NCBI GenBank assembly: GCA_036733965.1
Contig: DAIMZL010000019.1
Span: forward strand, 1 to 36,562
Reading direction: 5' to 3'
DNA length: 36,562 nt
Source: JAEXOD01 sp937930275
Lineage (GTDB): Bacteria > Bacteroidota > Ignavibacteria > Ignavibacteriales > Melioribacteraceae
Position 1 is the stretch's first letter, and the number at the start of each line of letters is the position of its first letter. Shown in pieces: positions 18,038-26,572 of this stretch. Made by a program: the position numbers and the translations under genes. The notes below the pieces were generated by a model that was not told the DNA's origin, ran no database searches, and worked only from the letters and a program-made list of their open reading frames with translations.

Positions 18038-18089
18038 ATTGCAATATACTAAATTATTATCATTTATGAAACAAAAAAATGAGGTGCAT

Positions 18090-18374
18090 ATGGAAAATTG
18101 GATAAAAGAATTGGACTATAAAGCCGAATTTACGGATGAATATAACGAAATTATTGAATTAATAGGATTTGAAAATTTTGTAAAATTATTTGCACGCTTT
18201 CGTAAGTCAAATATATACTTTTCCGAAGCACCGCTTAATCAGCTTAGAAAAAAGTATATTGTGAAATATGAAACAGAGTTAAAAGATAAAAATATTCCGA
18301 TTAAAAAAATTGCTCGTCTATTGGGTGTATCGGAACGTTTTATTAGAAATACACTTAACGGTGAAAGAGAATAA
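18090..18374 (+). CDS. Mor-like (phage Mu middle-operon activator family) DNA-binding protein
   Basis: From the ATG at 18090 the product is 94 residues. It resembles Mor/C activators of Mu-like phages: an N-terminal helical dimerisation part ('IIELIGFENFVKLFARF'), then 'YFSEAPLNQLRKKYIVKYE' and a C-terminal helix-turn-helix ('IKKIARLLGVSERFIRNTL'). The start is chosen because GAGGTG (18081-18086) is well placed; the frame is open to 17991, but that extension covers the promoter and operators. It is divergent from the S24 repressor. No other Mu genes are in the window. Confidence 0.7.
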   Translation: MENWIKELDYKAEFTDEYNEIIELIGFENFVKLFARFRKSNIYFSEAPLNQLRKKYIVKYETELKDKNIPIKKIARLLGVSERFIRNTLNGERE

Positions 18375-18442
18375 TGTTTTTGGTGTTTAAATAATGTAAA
18401 ATATTAGTAAAAAACGGTAACAATTTAACTGATTAACGGGCA

Positions 18443-18478
18443 ATAAAAAATCCGCTTTAAGAATAAAAAAAGCGGATT
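18443..18478 (-). terminator. intrinsic terminator of the Nudix gene
   Basis: AATCCGCTTT (18449-18458) pairs with AAAGCGGATT (18469-18478) around a 10-base loop. Read on the minus strand, the 10-bp stem is followed by a T run (complement of 18443-18450). It lies 25 bases beyond the Nudix stop. Confidence 0.8.
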
Positions 18479-18502
18479 AAATAAAAAAATATCAGCAATA
18501 GG

Positions 18503-19036
18503 CTATGTGTTTTCTCTATTTAAGTAATAAAATACTCCGCAAATAGTTTTTGCGTCAACAATATCGCCAAACATTATTCTTCTTACAACTTCTTTAGGAG
18601 CTAATTCAATAACAGACATACCGTATTCGCCTTCTTCTCTGTTATGGTCGCCTAAGGTTAGTGAAGTTGCCAAATAAATATGCAACTGTTCGGTACAAAA
18701 ACCCGGAGTAGTGTATATTTTTCCGAGATGTTTAATATTTGCACTTTTGTATCCGGTTTCTTCTGTAAGTTCTCTTTCGGCACAAACAAACGGATCTTCA
18801 TTTTCTTCAAGCTTACCGGCGGGAAGTTCTAACAAATATTTTTGTAACGGATATCTAAATTGTTTAACAAATACAATTTTCCCATCATCGGTAATAGGAA
18901 CTACTACCGAACCGCCTCTATGAACGGCAATTTCACGTATTCCTTTATTGCCGCTGTCATATTCCAATGAATCAATTTTAAGGTCAAATACTTTACCGTA
19001 ATGCAAAATTTGGGTGTCTGTAACTTTATAGTTCAT
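18503..19036 (-). CDS. Nudix hydrolase, ADP-ribose pyrophosphatase-like
   Basis: The 177-residue protein contains a perfect Nudix box GX5EX7REUXEEXGU spanning Gly74 to Tyr96, with R88-E89-L90 and E92-E93 as the metal-binding core. The preceding 'VVVPITDDGKIVFVKQFRYP' and following 'TTPGFCTEQLHIYLA' match the ADP-ribose pyrophosphatase (NudF-like) subgroup, which splits ADP-ribose into AMP and ribose 5-phosphate. Substrate is inferred from subgroup resemblance. GAGGCGG precedes the ATG. A strong terminator follows at 18443-18478. Confidence 0.9.
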   Translation of the reverse strand: MNYKVTDTQILHYGKVFDLKIDSLEYDSGNKGIREIAVHRGGSVVVPITDDGKIVFVKQFRYPLQKYLLELPAGKLEENEDPFVCAERELTEETGYKSANIKHLGKIYTTPGFCTEQLHIYLATSLTLGDHNREEGEYGMSVIELAPKEVVRRIMFGDIVDAKTICGVFYYLNRENT

Positions 19037-19167
19037 ATTCCGCCTCTTAATATTTCAAATCCGATCATCAATATTCAAAAAATCTTAAATTTAGTGAAAA
19101 TACTATTATATGGGTAAACGAAAAAACCCAAAACATAAAATCGAAATTACAGCAATATAGCAAATAG

Positions 19168-19389
19168 TTAAATATAAATAAAATAACCTTCTTGTCTCGG
19201 GTCTATTTTACTGTGAACCAATCTATATTTGTTATCTTTTAAAGTTGCATTTTTATCAATGTTAAAATCTCCCGAGCTTTCAATAAATTCTTTCGGTACG
19301 CCGTAAGGGAAAGCTTTACAAAGTACGCGTCCGTCATCAGTTGTTTTGATAAAATGTTTACAACTTACACACTGTGGTAATAACACCAT
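19168..19389 (-). CDS. small cysteine-containing conserved hypothetical protein
   Basis: The 73-residue soluble protein has 'CVSCKHF' (C8-x2-C11) and a third cysteine at position 24 in 'CKAFPYGVPKEF'. This C-x2-C ... C-x-AFP-x-G-x-P layout recurs in small bacterial proteins of unknown role, and three cysteines could bind a metal with a histidine. The function is not known. GAGAGCGG precedes the start. It lies between the Nudix and thioesterase genes on the same strand and may be cotranscribed with the latter. Confidence 0.7.
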   Translation of the reverse strand: MVLLPQCVSCKHFIKTTDDGRVLCKAFPYGVPKEFIESSGDFNIDKNATLKDNKYRLVHSKIDPRQEGYFIYI

Positions 19390-19465
19390 TTTAACCGCTC
19401 TCTGTGCTATTTGATACTTTTGTTTAAAAATAATTAAATAAAAATGTTAAAACAAGCAAAAAATG

Positions 19466-19876
19466 TTAAATTGAATATTTTTTTATAGCATCTTCAGGTA
19501 TTCTACACGGTTTACCGGTACTAACAGATACTAAAGTATATAAAACATTTCCGAAACAGCATGTTGTTAAATCCGACTTACGCAAAATCCAAAAGTTTAC
19601 GTCAACTTGTGCTGCTTTTATTTCTTTTACTTGAGTTTTAACAACCGCTATATCATTTAATTTTAAACCGCTTTTATAGTTAATATTTGCACTTGAGGCA
19701 AACCAACTATAACCCCTTTCTACAAATTCTTCCATGCTCATTTTATAACATCTTTGCATTTGATCGTAACGTGCCATAAGTAAAAAGTCTAAGTATTTGG
19801 AATAGTGAACATGGTTATTCATGTCAATATCATCGGGTCTAACATTTATTTCGCTTTCAAATATTGAATAAGTCAT
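19466..19876 (-). CDS. acyl-CoA thioesterase, 4HBT hotdog fold (YbgC/FadM-like)
   Basis: The 136-residue single hotdog domain opens with 'INVRPDDIDMNNHVHYSKYLDF'; the D-x-D-x-N-x-H-V segment (D16, D18, H22-H24) is the 4-hydroxybenzoyl-CoA thioesterase-type active-site strand and helix. Such enzymes hydrolyse acyl-CoA thioesters; the acyl chain cannot be predicted. Length is typical. It is divergent, by 53 bases, from a second hotdog protein of a different subfamily at 19930. Confidence 0.88.
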   Translation of the reverse strand: MTYSIFESEINVRPDDIDMNNHVHYSKYLDFLLMARYDQMQRCYKMSMEEFVERGYSWFASSANINYKSGLKLNDIAVVKTQVKEIKAAQVDVNFWILRKSDLTTCCFGNVLYTLVSVSTGKPCRIPEDAIKKYSI

Positions 19877-19929
19877 TTTTATTGATTAATTTATTAATTG
19901 AAGATTAAAATATAATAAAAATAGGAATT

Positions 19930-20376
19930 ATGGAAAAATTAAAAAATATTTATTTGGGGAATGAAGATTATTTTTGCTTTGGTTGCTCGCCTAATAATAA
20001 GTATGGGCTTAATATGGAGTTTTTTAGAGACGGAGACGAAATAATAAGTTATTGGCAGCCGGAAAATAGATTTGCAGGATATAAAAATATTCTTCACGGC
20101 GGAATTATTTCCACTTTGGCAGATGAAATTTCTGCATGGACCGTAACTTCTTTGCTAAAAAAAATGGCAGTAACAGGTAAATTGGAAGTCAAATTTATAA
20201 AACCTACTTATATAGATAAGGGGAAAGTTAAGTTAACGGCAAAAATTGTTAAAGAAGCTCATAAAACTGTTACAATTGAAGTAAAATTAACAGATAGCGA
20301 AAATAATTTATGTGCAGTTTCAAATGTTCTTTATTATATAATCGGGAATAAAAATGTTGGGGATTTAAATATTTAA
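19930..20376 (+). CDS. PaaI-family hotdog thioesterase
   Basis: The 148-residue protein has the PaaI-type 'HGGIISTLADEISAW' segment (H56-G57-G58, D65), where the HGG motif and Asp act in thioester hydrolysis. The N-terminal 'CFGCSPNNKYGL' (C16, C19) resembles the 'CFxCGxxNPxGL' lead seen in many PaaI-like proteins. The substrate is unknown. It is divergent from the YbgC-like hotdog gene. No terminator is obvious before the protease gene. Confidence 0.88.
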   Translation: MEKLKNIYLGNEDYFCFGCSPNNKYGLNMEFFRDGDEIISYWQPENRFAGYKNILHGGIISTLADEISAWTVTSLLKKMAVTGKLEVKFIKPTYIDKGKVKLTAKIVKEAHKTVTIEVKLTDSENNLCAVSNVLYYIIGNKNVGDLNI

Positions 20377-20471
20377 TTTGTTTTTTTATATAAAAAATTT
20401 TACTTTGCAATTTATATCAGAAATTATAATAATATTGTATACTTATTCATTAATAATAAACGGAGTACGAT

Positions 20472-23400
20472 GTGATTAAAAAAATACTATTCATATTTTT
20501 AATCTCTACTGTAATATTCGGTCAGGTCGAAGTTAGTACCCGTTTGCAGCAAGCATTGCAAAATGCCAAGGCAGACGAGTATGTTTACGGCTTCATATAT
20601 TTAAAAGATCAGGTTGATATTAACAGTCTTGACACTAAGCTTTATAAGGAAAAGGCTTCGCTTCAACAACGCGCTTTTGAAGTTATAACAGCTTTACAGC
20701 AAAAGGCAAACGAAACTCAACAACCATTTATTTCGCAATTTGAAAGCAAAACAGAAAGCGGAGAAATTTTTTCTTATCAACGTTTTTGGATTGCTAATAT
20801 GTTTAGTGTAATAGCTAAACCTTCATTTTTTTATGAAATGATGACTCGTCAAGAAGTTGCACAAATGGATTTAGATGCCGAACTTTTGTTGGATGCCCCT
20901 GTTAAAGGAACTGCAACAGATATGGGTACCGAAAGTGTAGAAGCCGGCGTTAAAATTATTAATGCTCATAAATTGTGGGAAATGGGCATAACAGGACAAG
21001 GTAGATTGCTTATGGGTATTGATACCGGTGTTGATTACAATCACCCACAATTAAATGCTCGTTGGCGCGGACAGCACGTTCCTTCTAACCAAGCTTGGTT
21101 TGATCCGGGCGGCGGTACTACAACTCCAAGCGATTGCGATAATCACGGTACACATACAATGGGTACAATGGTCGGACGTATTGTAGGCGATACAATAGGT
21201 GTTGCAATTGATGCAGAATGGATTGCCGCAAAAACTATTTGTACTTCACCGCACACATCAAATTCTATTGCTGCTTTTCAGTGGGCATTAAATCCTGACG
21301 GAAACGCAACTACAATTAATGATATGCCGGATGCTATTTCCAACAGTTGGTACGATCCTGATATTACGGACGAATGTAACGGTTTGTATAAACAAACCTT
21401 TGACGTAATGGAAGCTGCAGGAATTGCAATTGTATTTTCCGCAGGCAATAACGGACCAAATGCTTCTACGGTAACTAAACCAAAAAATATTAACACAGAT
21501 GAAGTAAACGTATTTTGTGTTGCCAATATTGAAGGTGCTGCATATTTATCAGGAAATACAAATCCTATTGCAAGCAGTTCTTCTCGCGGTCCATCACTAT
21601 GCGGCGGAACCGGCTCGTTATTAATTAAACCGGAAGTTAGTGCTCCGGGTACAAACGTACGTTCATCAATTATGAACGGCGGTTACGATTATTATACCGG
21701 TACTTCAATGGCAAGTCCGCACGTTGCCGGTGCTATAGCATTATTAAGACAAGCATTTCCGACTTTAACCGGTAAACAAATTAAATTAGCTTTATATAAT
21801 ACCGCAAAAGATTTAGGTGCGGTTGGCGAAGATAACAATTACGGTAAAGGTTTAATAGATTGTTATGCAGCATTTTTATCTATGGGTACACCGGATAATA
21901 TTGCTCCTACTACAATTTCCGATTTATCGGTTACAAATCCTACATCCAATTCATTAACATTGCAATGGACAGCTCCTTCAGATACATCTGTTGGCGGTGT
22001 TGTAGGTTACGATGTTAGAATGTCAACTACTCCGATAAATGATTCCAATTTTTCAAATGCTACATTTGTTCAGTTTACAACTACTCCAAAACCGGCAGGT
22101 CAAACAGAAATGATGACAGTAACAGGTTTAGATTTTAACACTACTTATTATTTTGCCGTTAAATCTCGTGACGTTTGGAGTAACTGGTCTGTTATTTCTA
22201 ATTCTATATCCGGTACAAGCTTAGTTGCCCCGGTAATAAATGTTACTCCTGCCAGTTTATATATGGAAATGGATAATAACCAAACAGCTAACGATACCGT
22301 ACAAATTAAAAACGTTTCTACAAGCCCTTCAACTTTAGATTTTGAAGTTGAACTTGTAAATGCTACATTCCCGACAAAAAACGTATCATTAAACTTAATT
22401 CCAAGTACTGTTACGGATGAACATTCGTCTTTCGGATCAAAAGAATTGGGTGAAATGAATAACGGATTAAGTATTGAAGGACAAGGCGGACCGGATGCAT
22501 TTGGTTACAAATGGATTGATAGTGACGCTCCGAACGGTCCTACATTTGAATGGGTTGACATTTCTACAACCGGAACTGTAGTTTCTACTTGGACACCGAN
22601 NNNNNNNNNNNNNNNNNNNNNNNNNNNNNNNNNNNNNNNNNNNNNNNNNNNNNNNNNNNNNNNNNNNNNNNNNNNNNNNNNNNNNNNNNNNNNNNNNNNT
22701 TTGAATGGGTTGACATTTCTACAACCGGAACTGTAGTTTCTACTTGGACACCGACAGGTTCTTATTCCGGAACAGATGAAGGTTATGCCGGTCCTTTTGA
22801 TATGGGATTTAACTTCAAATTTTACGGAAACGTATTTTCAAATATTTATTTTGGTTCAAACGGATTTTTGTGCTTTGCACCTCTATCAGGCAGTATGTTT
22901 ACTAATGCAACCATTCCTTCATCAGGTGCTCCTAACAATTATATTGCTCCTTATTGGGATGATTTGGATGGTAAAACAACAGGTAAAGTATATTACAAAG
23001 CAGAAATCGATAGATTTATTGTTCAATACACTAACTGGCCTCGTTATACAGGTTCGGGTGTATTAACTTTCCAAGTGCATCTTTATAAATCAGGCAAAAT
23101 AATGTTTTATTATAAAGATGTTACTGTTGCAACTAACAACAGTATGACAGTAGGAATTGAAAACGGTGACGGAAGTGTTGGTTCGTTGGTAGCTTACAAC
23201 GTTGTTTATGCAAAAGCAAATTTAGCTGTAAAAATTTCTGCAGATCCTGATTGGTTAAGTACAAATATTGCCGGCGGTACGTTAACGCAAAATAATATGG
23301 CTTTATTACAATTAACATATCAGACCGAAGATTTTCCGACCGGAACATATACAATGGATGTTAAAATTACAAGTAACGATCCTCAGCATACTCAAATACT

Positions 23401-24007
23401 TGTACCGGTTACATTAAAGATTAATGACGGCGGAGTTCCTGTTGAGTTAACTTCGTTTACTGCCGAAGCACAGAAAAACGGAGTATCCTTAAATTGGGTT
23501 ACTGCTACAGAAACTAACAACAGCGGTTTCGCAATTGAAAGAAAAGTTGAAGGAAACACTTGGGAACAAGTGGGATTTGTAAAAGGAAAAGGAAACACAA
23601 CAGAACGCAGCTATTATCAATTTGTTGACGGTAATTTATCAATCGGTAAGTATTCATATAGATTAAAACAGATTGATTTTAACGGCAAGTTTGATTACAG
23701 CAGTGTAACAGATGCAGAAGTTACTGCACCAAATGATTTTTCATTAGAACAAAATTATCCGAACCCGTTTAATCCAAGCACATTTATCACTTACACACTT
23801 CCGGAAAAAGTAGAAGTTAATCTATCTATTTACAATTCCTTAGGTGAATTAATGGTTACATTGGTTAACGGTGTACAAGAAGCAGGAATTTATAAGACTG
23901 AATTTAATGCTTCCGGATTTAGCAGCGGTACTTATATTTATAGGATTACTGCTACAGGAAATAACGGTATTTATACTCAATCAAAGAAAATGATTTTAAT
24001 TAAATAA
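20472..24007 (+). CDS. secreted subtilisin-like serine protease with FN3 and type IX secretion sorting domain
   Basis: This is an S8 protease interrupted on the scaffold by a 100-N gap. Both halves are in the same frame, and merging the repeated 55 bases gives 1126 residues. In order: signal peptide (about 1-18, ending near 'VIFGQ'), pro-region to about 150, and a subtilase domain with Asp184 (GIDTG), His225 (HGTHT), oxyanion Asn326 (AGNNG) and Ser412 (GTSMASPHVAG). A fibronectin III-like domain follows at about 475-585, then beta-rich repeats, and a C-terminal 'EQNYPNPFNPSTFITYTLPE' sorting domain for export across the outer membrane by the type IX system. The GTG start at 20472 is supported by CGGAG at 20461-20465. 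A terminator follows. Confidence 0.9.
22545..22754. other. second assembly gap (100 N) flanked by identical 55-bp repeats
   Basis: Ns occupy 22600-22699, exactly 100. The 55 bases before (22545-22599) equal the 55 bases after (22700-22754), the same overlap length as the other gap. Both copies encode the same protease residues in the same frame. The gap splits the protease gene into two apparent open frames. This is an unmerged k-mer overlap, not a real duplication, unless a genuine tandem repeat lies here. Confidence 0.92.
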
Positions 24008-24022
24008 CTAATAACTAACGTT

Positions 24023-24051
24023 GGTCTCCTGAAAAACGGAGACCGTTTTTT
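24023..24051 (+). terminator. intrinsic terminator after the protease
   Basis: GGTCTCC (24023-24029) and GGAGACC (24038-24044) form a 7-bp stem with an 8-base loop, followed by G and a run of six Ts. It starts 16 bases after the protease stop. Confidence 0.88.
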
Positions 24052-24073
24052 CTACAATATAAGGGGTATCTTT

Positions 24074-24466
24074 ATGAAAAAAATGCTTATCATTTTCGCG
24101 TTTTTAGGTATTTATTTAGGCATTAATACATCTGTATCGGCACAAAGCTGTGATATATTGTATTTTTGCGTTAAGTATGATGACGGTGAAAAAGACTGCT
24201 CAGATAGATTTTATGCAGGTTCGCTAACCGTTATGGCTAAATTAGTAAACGAAATATACTACGAAAAAGTATATGTTCAATTAGATAAATATGAACCGAG
24301 AACCGGAGAATTTAAGTATTACGATGACTATGAATTTACTACGGATCCGGATATGACATATATCTATTTCCCTGGTATTAATTTTAAAGATAGAGGTTTT
24401 TACCGTGTCTTTTTGTTAAATCCAAGTAAAGAAACTATTACAAGTGCATTAATCGAAATAATTTAA
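24074..24466 (+). CDS. small secreted protein of unknown function
   Basis: The 130-residue protein has a clear N-terminal signal peptide (about 1-23, cleavage near 'VSA-Q'). The mature part has three cysteines near its start ('SCDILYFC' and 'DCSDRF') and then a Tyr/Asp-rich, probably beta-sheet segment ending 'YRVFLLNPSKETITSALIEI'. The function is not recognised. It follows the protease with a terminator between, so it probably has its own promoter. GGGG (24062-24065) serves as the ribosome site. Two cysteines could form a disulfide after export. Confidence 0.75.
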   Translation: MKKMLIIFAFLGIYLGINTSVSAQSCDILYFCVKYDDGEKDCSDRFYAGSLTVMAKLVNEIYYEKVYVQLDKYEPRTGEFKYYDDYEFTTDPDMTYIYFPGINFKDRGFYRVFLLNPSKETITSALIEII

Positions 24467-24488
24467 TTTACTTGTATTGATAAATTTG

Positions 24489-24519
24489 AAATCCTCCGAA
24501 AGCTCGGGGGATTTTTTTT
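24489..24519 (+). terminator. intrinsic terminator after the small secreted protein
   Basis: AAATCCTCCGA (24489-24499) pairs with TCGGGGGATTT (24504-24514), with one G-T wobble and a 4-base loop, and runs straight into a T tract to 24519. It begins 22 bases after the stop. Confidence 0.9.
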
Positions 24520-24544
24520 ATTTAAACATAAGTAGATAGAATTG

Positions 24545-24575
24545 TACCTTTGCCACTATCTTTAGATAGAGGGCA
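24545..24575 (+). promoter_or_regulatory. orphan -7-like motif with an imperfect hairpin
   Basis: TACCTTTG (24545-24552) matches the Bacteroidota -7 consensus TAnnTTTG, but no TTG lies at the expected spacing and no plus-strand gene follows. An imperfect inverted repeat overlaps it (TGCC-A-CTATC, TTTA loop, GATAG-AG-GGCA; 24551-24575). It might start an RNA antisense to coaD or act at the 3' end of the coaD message. Weak. Confidence 0.25.
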
Positions 24576-24606
24576 ATAATTATAAACAACTTTTATTAAT
24601 TACTAA

Positions 24607-25086
24607 TTATTTCTTCTTCTTTTTTTCTAACATTTCCACCACTATTTCAGGCACAAAGGCAGAAATATCGCCGTTAAATTGTGAAAGGTTACGTATTATT
24701 GTCGAATTTAAGTATGTATATTTTTCGTGAGGCATAAGGAAAATAGTTTTAATTCCGCCGGAAAGTTTTCTATTCATTAATGCCATTTGGAATTCATATT
24801 CAAAGTCACTTATAGCTCGCAATCCACGAATAATACCAACAGCACCTAATGCTTTTGCGTGGTTAACGGTCAATCCGTCAAATGCATCAACAATAACTTT
24901 GCTTTCATCTTTAAAGCATTCCCGTAACATGTATAACCTTTCTTCTAACGAAAACATACATGTTTTAGCAGGATTTCGGGCAATTGTTACTACAACTTCA
25001 TCGAATAAATCAACAGCACGTTTAACAATATCAACATGTCCAAATGTTACCGGATCAAAAGTACCGGGGTAAATAACTCTTTTCAT
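24607..25086 (-). CDS. coaD: phosphopantetheine adenylyltransferase CoaD
   Basis: CoaD converts 4'-phosphopantetheine and ATP to dephospho-CoA, the penultimate step of coenzyme A synthesis. The 159-residue protein has the nucleotidyltransferase signature 'YPGTFDPVTFGHVD' with the T-x-G-H motif (T14, G16, H17), 'GIIRGLRAISDFEYEFQMA' for substrate binding, and 'NSTIIRNL', equivalent to the ISSTxxR motif. Length is standard. It follows rsmD after 9 bases, a common pairing in bacteria. It ends in a lysine run. Confidence 0.97.
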   Translation of the reverse strand: MKRVIYPGTFDPVTFGHVDIVKRAVDLFDEVVVTIARNPAKTCMFSLEERLYMLRECFKDESKVIVDAFDGLTVNHAKALGAVGIIRGLRAISDFEYEFQMALMNRKLSGGIKTIFLMPHEKYTYLNSTIIRNLSQFNGDISAFVPEIVVEMLEKKKKK

Positions 25087-25095
25087 ATAAATACC

Positions 25096-25641
25096 TTACA
25101 TAAAAAATTTAAAAATGCAGCTATCACCAATTCTTTTAAATGGTTCGGCTTTAAAGTTCTCTATATCTTTATCAAGTGTTTGAATTGATCTTTCGATAAT
25201 AATTAATCCGCCTTTTTTTACAAATTCATTTTTAACCAAATTATCAAATACATCGTAAATGTCATATTTGTAAAACGGGGGATCTGCTAAAATTAAATCA
25301 TATTGTTCGTGTTGTGCCAACCGAGAAAATTTTATTGCTTCCAATTTATAAATATAGCAATAATCATCTGCGTCCAAAGATGTAATATTTTCTTGTAAAA
25401 CACGACCAACGGCAAAGTTGCTTTCAACAAAGTGAATTGAACCGGCGCCCCTACTTAACGATTCCAAGCCCAACGAACCGCTTCCGGCATATATATCACA
25501 AACCGAGATTCCGTCAAACTCAATTTCGTTAGTAAGATGGTTAAATAGTGATTCTTTTACTTTGTCTGTTGTGGGTCTTACGGCTTTGGAGTTGGGGAAT
25601 TTAATAGGTCTTCCTCGGTATATGCCGGATATTATTCGCAT
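25096..25641 (-). CDS. rsmD: 16S rRNA (guanine(966)-N(2))-methyltransferase RsmD
   Basis: RsmD methylates G966 of 16S rRNA using SAM. The 181-residue protein has the family's N-terminal 'RIISGIYRGRPI', 'RPTTDKVKESLFNHL', SAM motif 'DIYAGSGSLGLE' and catalytic 'ADPPF' (a D/N-P-P-F/Y motif). It is coupled to coaD downstream (9 bases) and overlaps the upstream PilM-like stop by one base (TAATG), so translation is probably coupled to both. Confidence 0.95.
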   Translation of the reverse strand: MRIISGIYRGRPIKFPNSKAVRPTTDKVKESLFNHLTNEIEFDGISVCDIYAGSGSLGLESLSRGAGSIHFVESNFAVGRVLQENITSLDADDYCYIYKLEAIKFSRLAQHEQYDLILADPPFYKYDIYDVFDNLVKNEFVKKGGLIIIERSIQTLDKDIENFKAEPFKRIGDSCIFKFFM

Positions 25642-26564
25642 TATTCTAATCTCAAAACTATTCCAAGTGGGGATGTAAAAGTAAGCAGCTTACGCTGTAA
25701 AAGTTGATTGTTTTTAACATTTTCTGATTGTGTTATATTATCAAAAGGAGATAATCGTATTAAATCTAAATTTAATTTTGTGCGTATTTGGTCAATAATG
25801 TTTTCAGTTACCGAATCGGTAAATATGTAAGCTTTATGTATAACATTGCTATCAATATTTGCTTGTTTTAACGAGCCAAAAGCATTTTTAACCGCACCAA
25901 TAATTTCTTGAATATTTTGGTACGGAAAAGATTTTGCAAAAACGGGATTTGTTCCTTCCAAAACCATAAAATGAACTGCTTCTTCGGTTAAATATATACT
26001 AATTGAATTTTGATTTTTGTTATAGTCTTTTGCCGAAAAAATAGTTAAATTAGCTGCTAAATGAACGTTATCAATAAATTTTATCTTTAAGTTGTTGGAT
26101 TTTGCAAATTTATCAATTATTCGTATAATTCTTTTTTCTAATGCATAAAAGATGATATTGTTATTCTTTAAAATTGTGCTGTCTTCAATTTTTGCATGTC
26201 TAATAATAAAATCGTTACTATTTAAATGCGGATACAAAACCGAAAACTCCCATTTAATTAACTCGGTTAAATCTTTATCTAACAAAGTATTATCAAAAGG
26301 GATGGAGACAATTTTAAAAAAATCGTAGGGTAGAAGAAAAGATGAGAACTTGCTGTTGATAGGTTTGTTAAGCTGAATTGAATTAAAAGCTGCTCGGAGA
26401 ACGGAGATAAGTTTTGTTTCTTTAACTTCCGGTTCAATAAAATCGGGAAAGAATTCCTCATCTGCGTTCTCCAGTACAAAATTCATATCGTTAAAATTAA
26501 CTTCAACAAGCTGAAGCTTGGACTTGGTTAAATTAAAGCCGACATGATTTTGAAAGAGCGCCAT
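25641..26564 (-). CDS. PilM-like actin-fold protein (putative pilus/secretion assembly)
   Basis: The 307-residue soluble protein resembles, weakly, the PilM/GspL cytoplasmic actin-like family: an N-terminal 'HVGFNLTKSKLQLVEV' like the first phosphate loop of actin folds, a middle region like the 'LPYDFFKIVSIPFDN' segment where PilM proteins read 'P', and a C-terminal 'ENVKNNQLLQRKLLTFTSPLGIVLRLE', like the PilM ending in which glycine follows 'ATALGLALR'. The phosphate loops are degenerate, so ATP binding is uncertain. It is 8 bases after a membrane protein with pilin-like features. The family call is tentative. Confidence 0.55.
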   Translation of the reverse strand: MALFQNHVGFNLTKSKLQLVEVNFNDMNFVLENADEEFFPDFIEPEVKETKLISVLRAAFNSIQLNKPINSKFSSFLLPYDFFKIVSIPFDNTLLDKDLTELIKWEFSVLYPHLNSNDFIIRHAKIEDSTILKNNNIIFYALEKRIIRIIDKFAKSNNLKIKFIDNVHLAANLTIFSAKDYNKNQNSISIYLTEEAVHFMVLEGTNPVFAKSFPYQNIQEIIGAVKNAFGSLKQANIDSNVIHKAYIFTDSVTENIIDQIRTKLNLDLIRLSPFDNITQSENVKNNQLLQRKLLTFTSPLGIVLRLE

Positions 26565-26572
26565 TTATCAAA

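Noticed and set aside
17991..18089. Longer start for the Mor-like gene
   Set aside because: The extension would cover the promoter and operators; the ATG at 18090 has a good ribosome site.
16714..18374. Complete prophage
   Set aside because: Only regulatory genes are present; no integrase, transposase, structural or lysis genes in the window.
19111..19130. Terminator after the small cysteine protein
   Set aside because: TGGGT/ACCCA stem is only 5 bp with a 10-base loop and no T run on the minus strand.
22776..23066. 96-residue plus-strand open frame
   Set aside because: Out-of-frame shadow of the protease gene.
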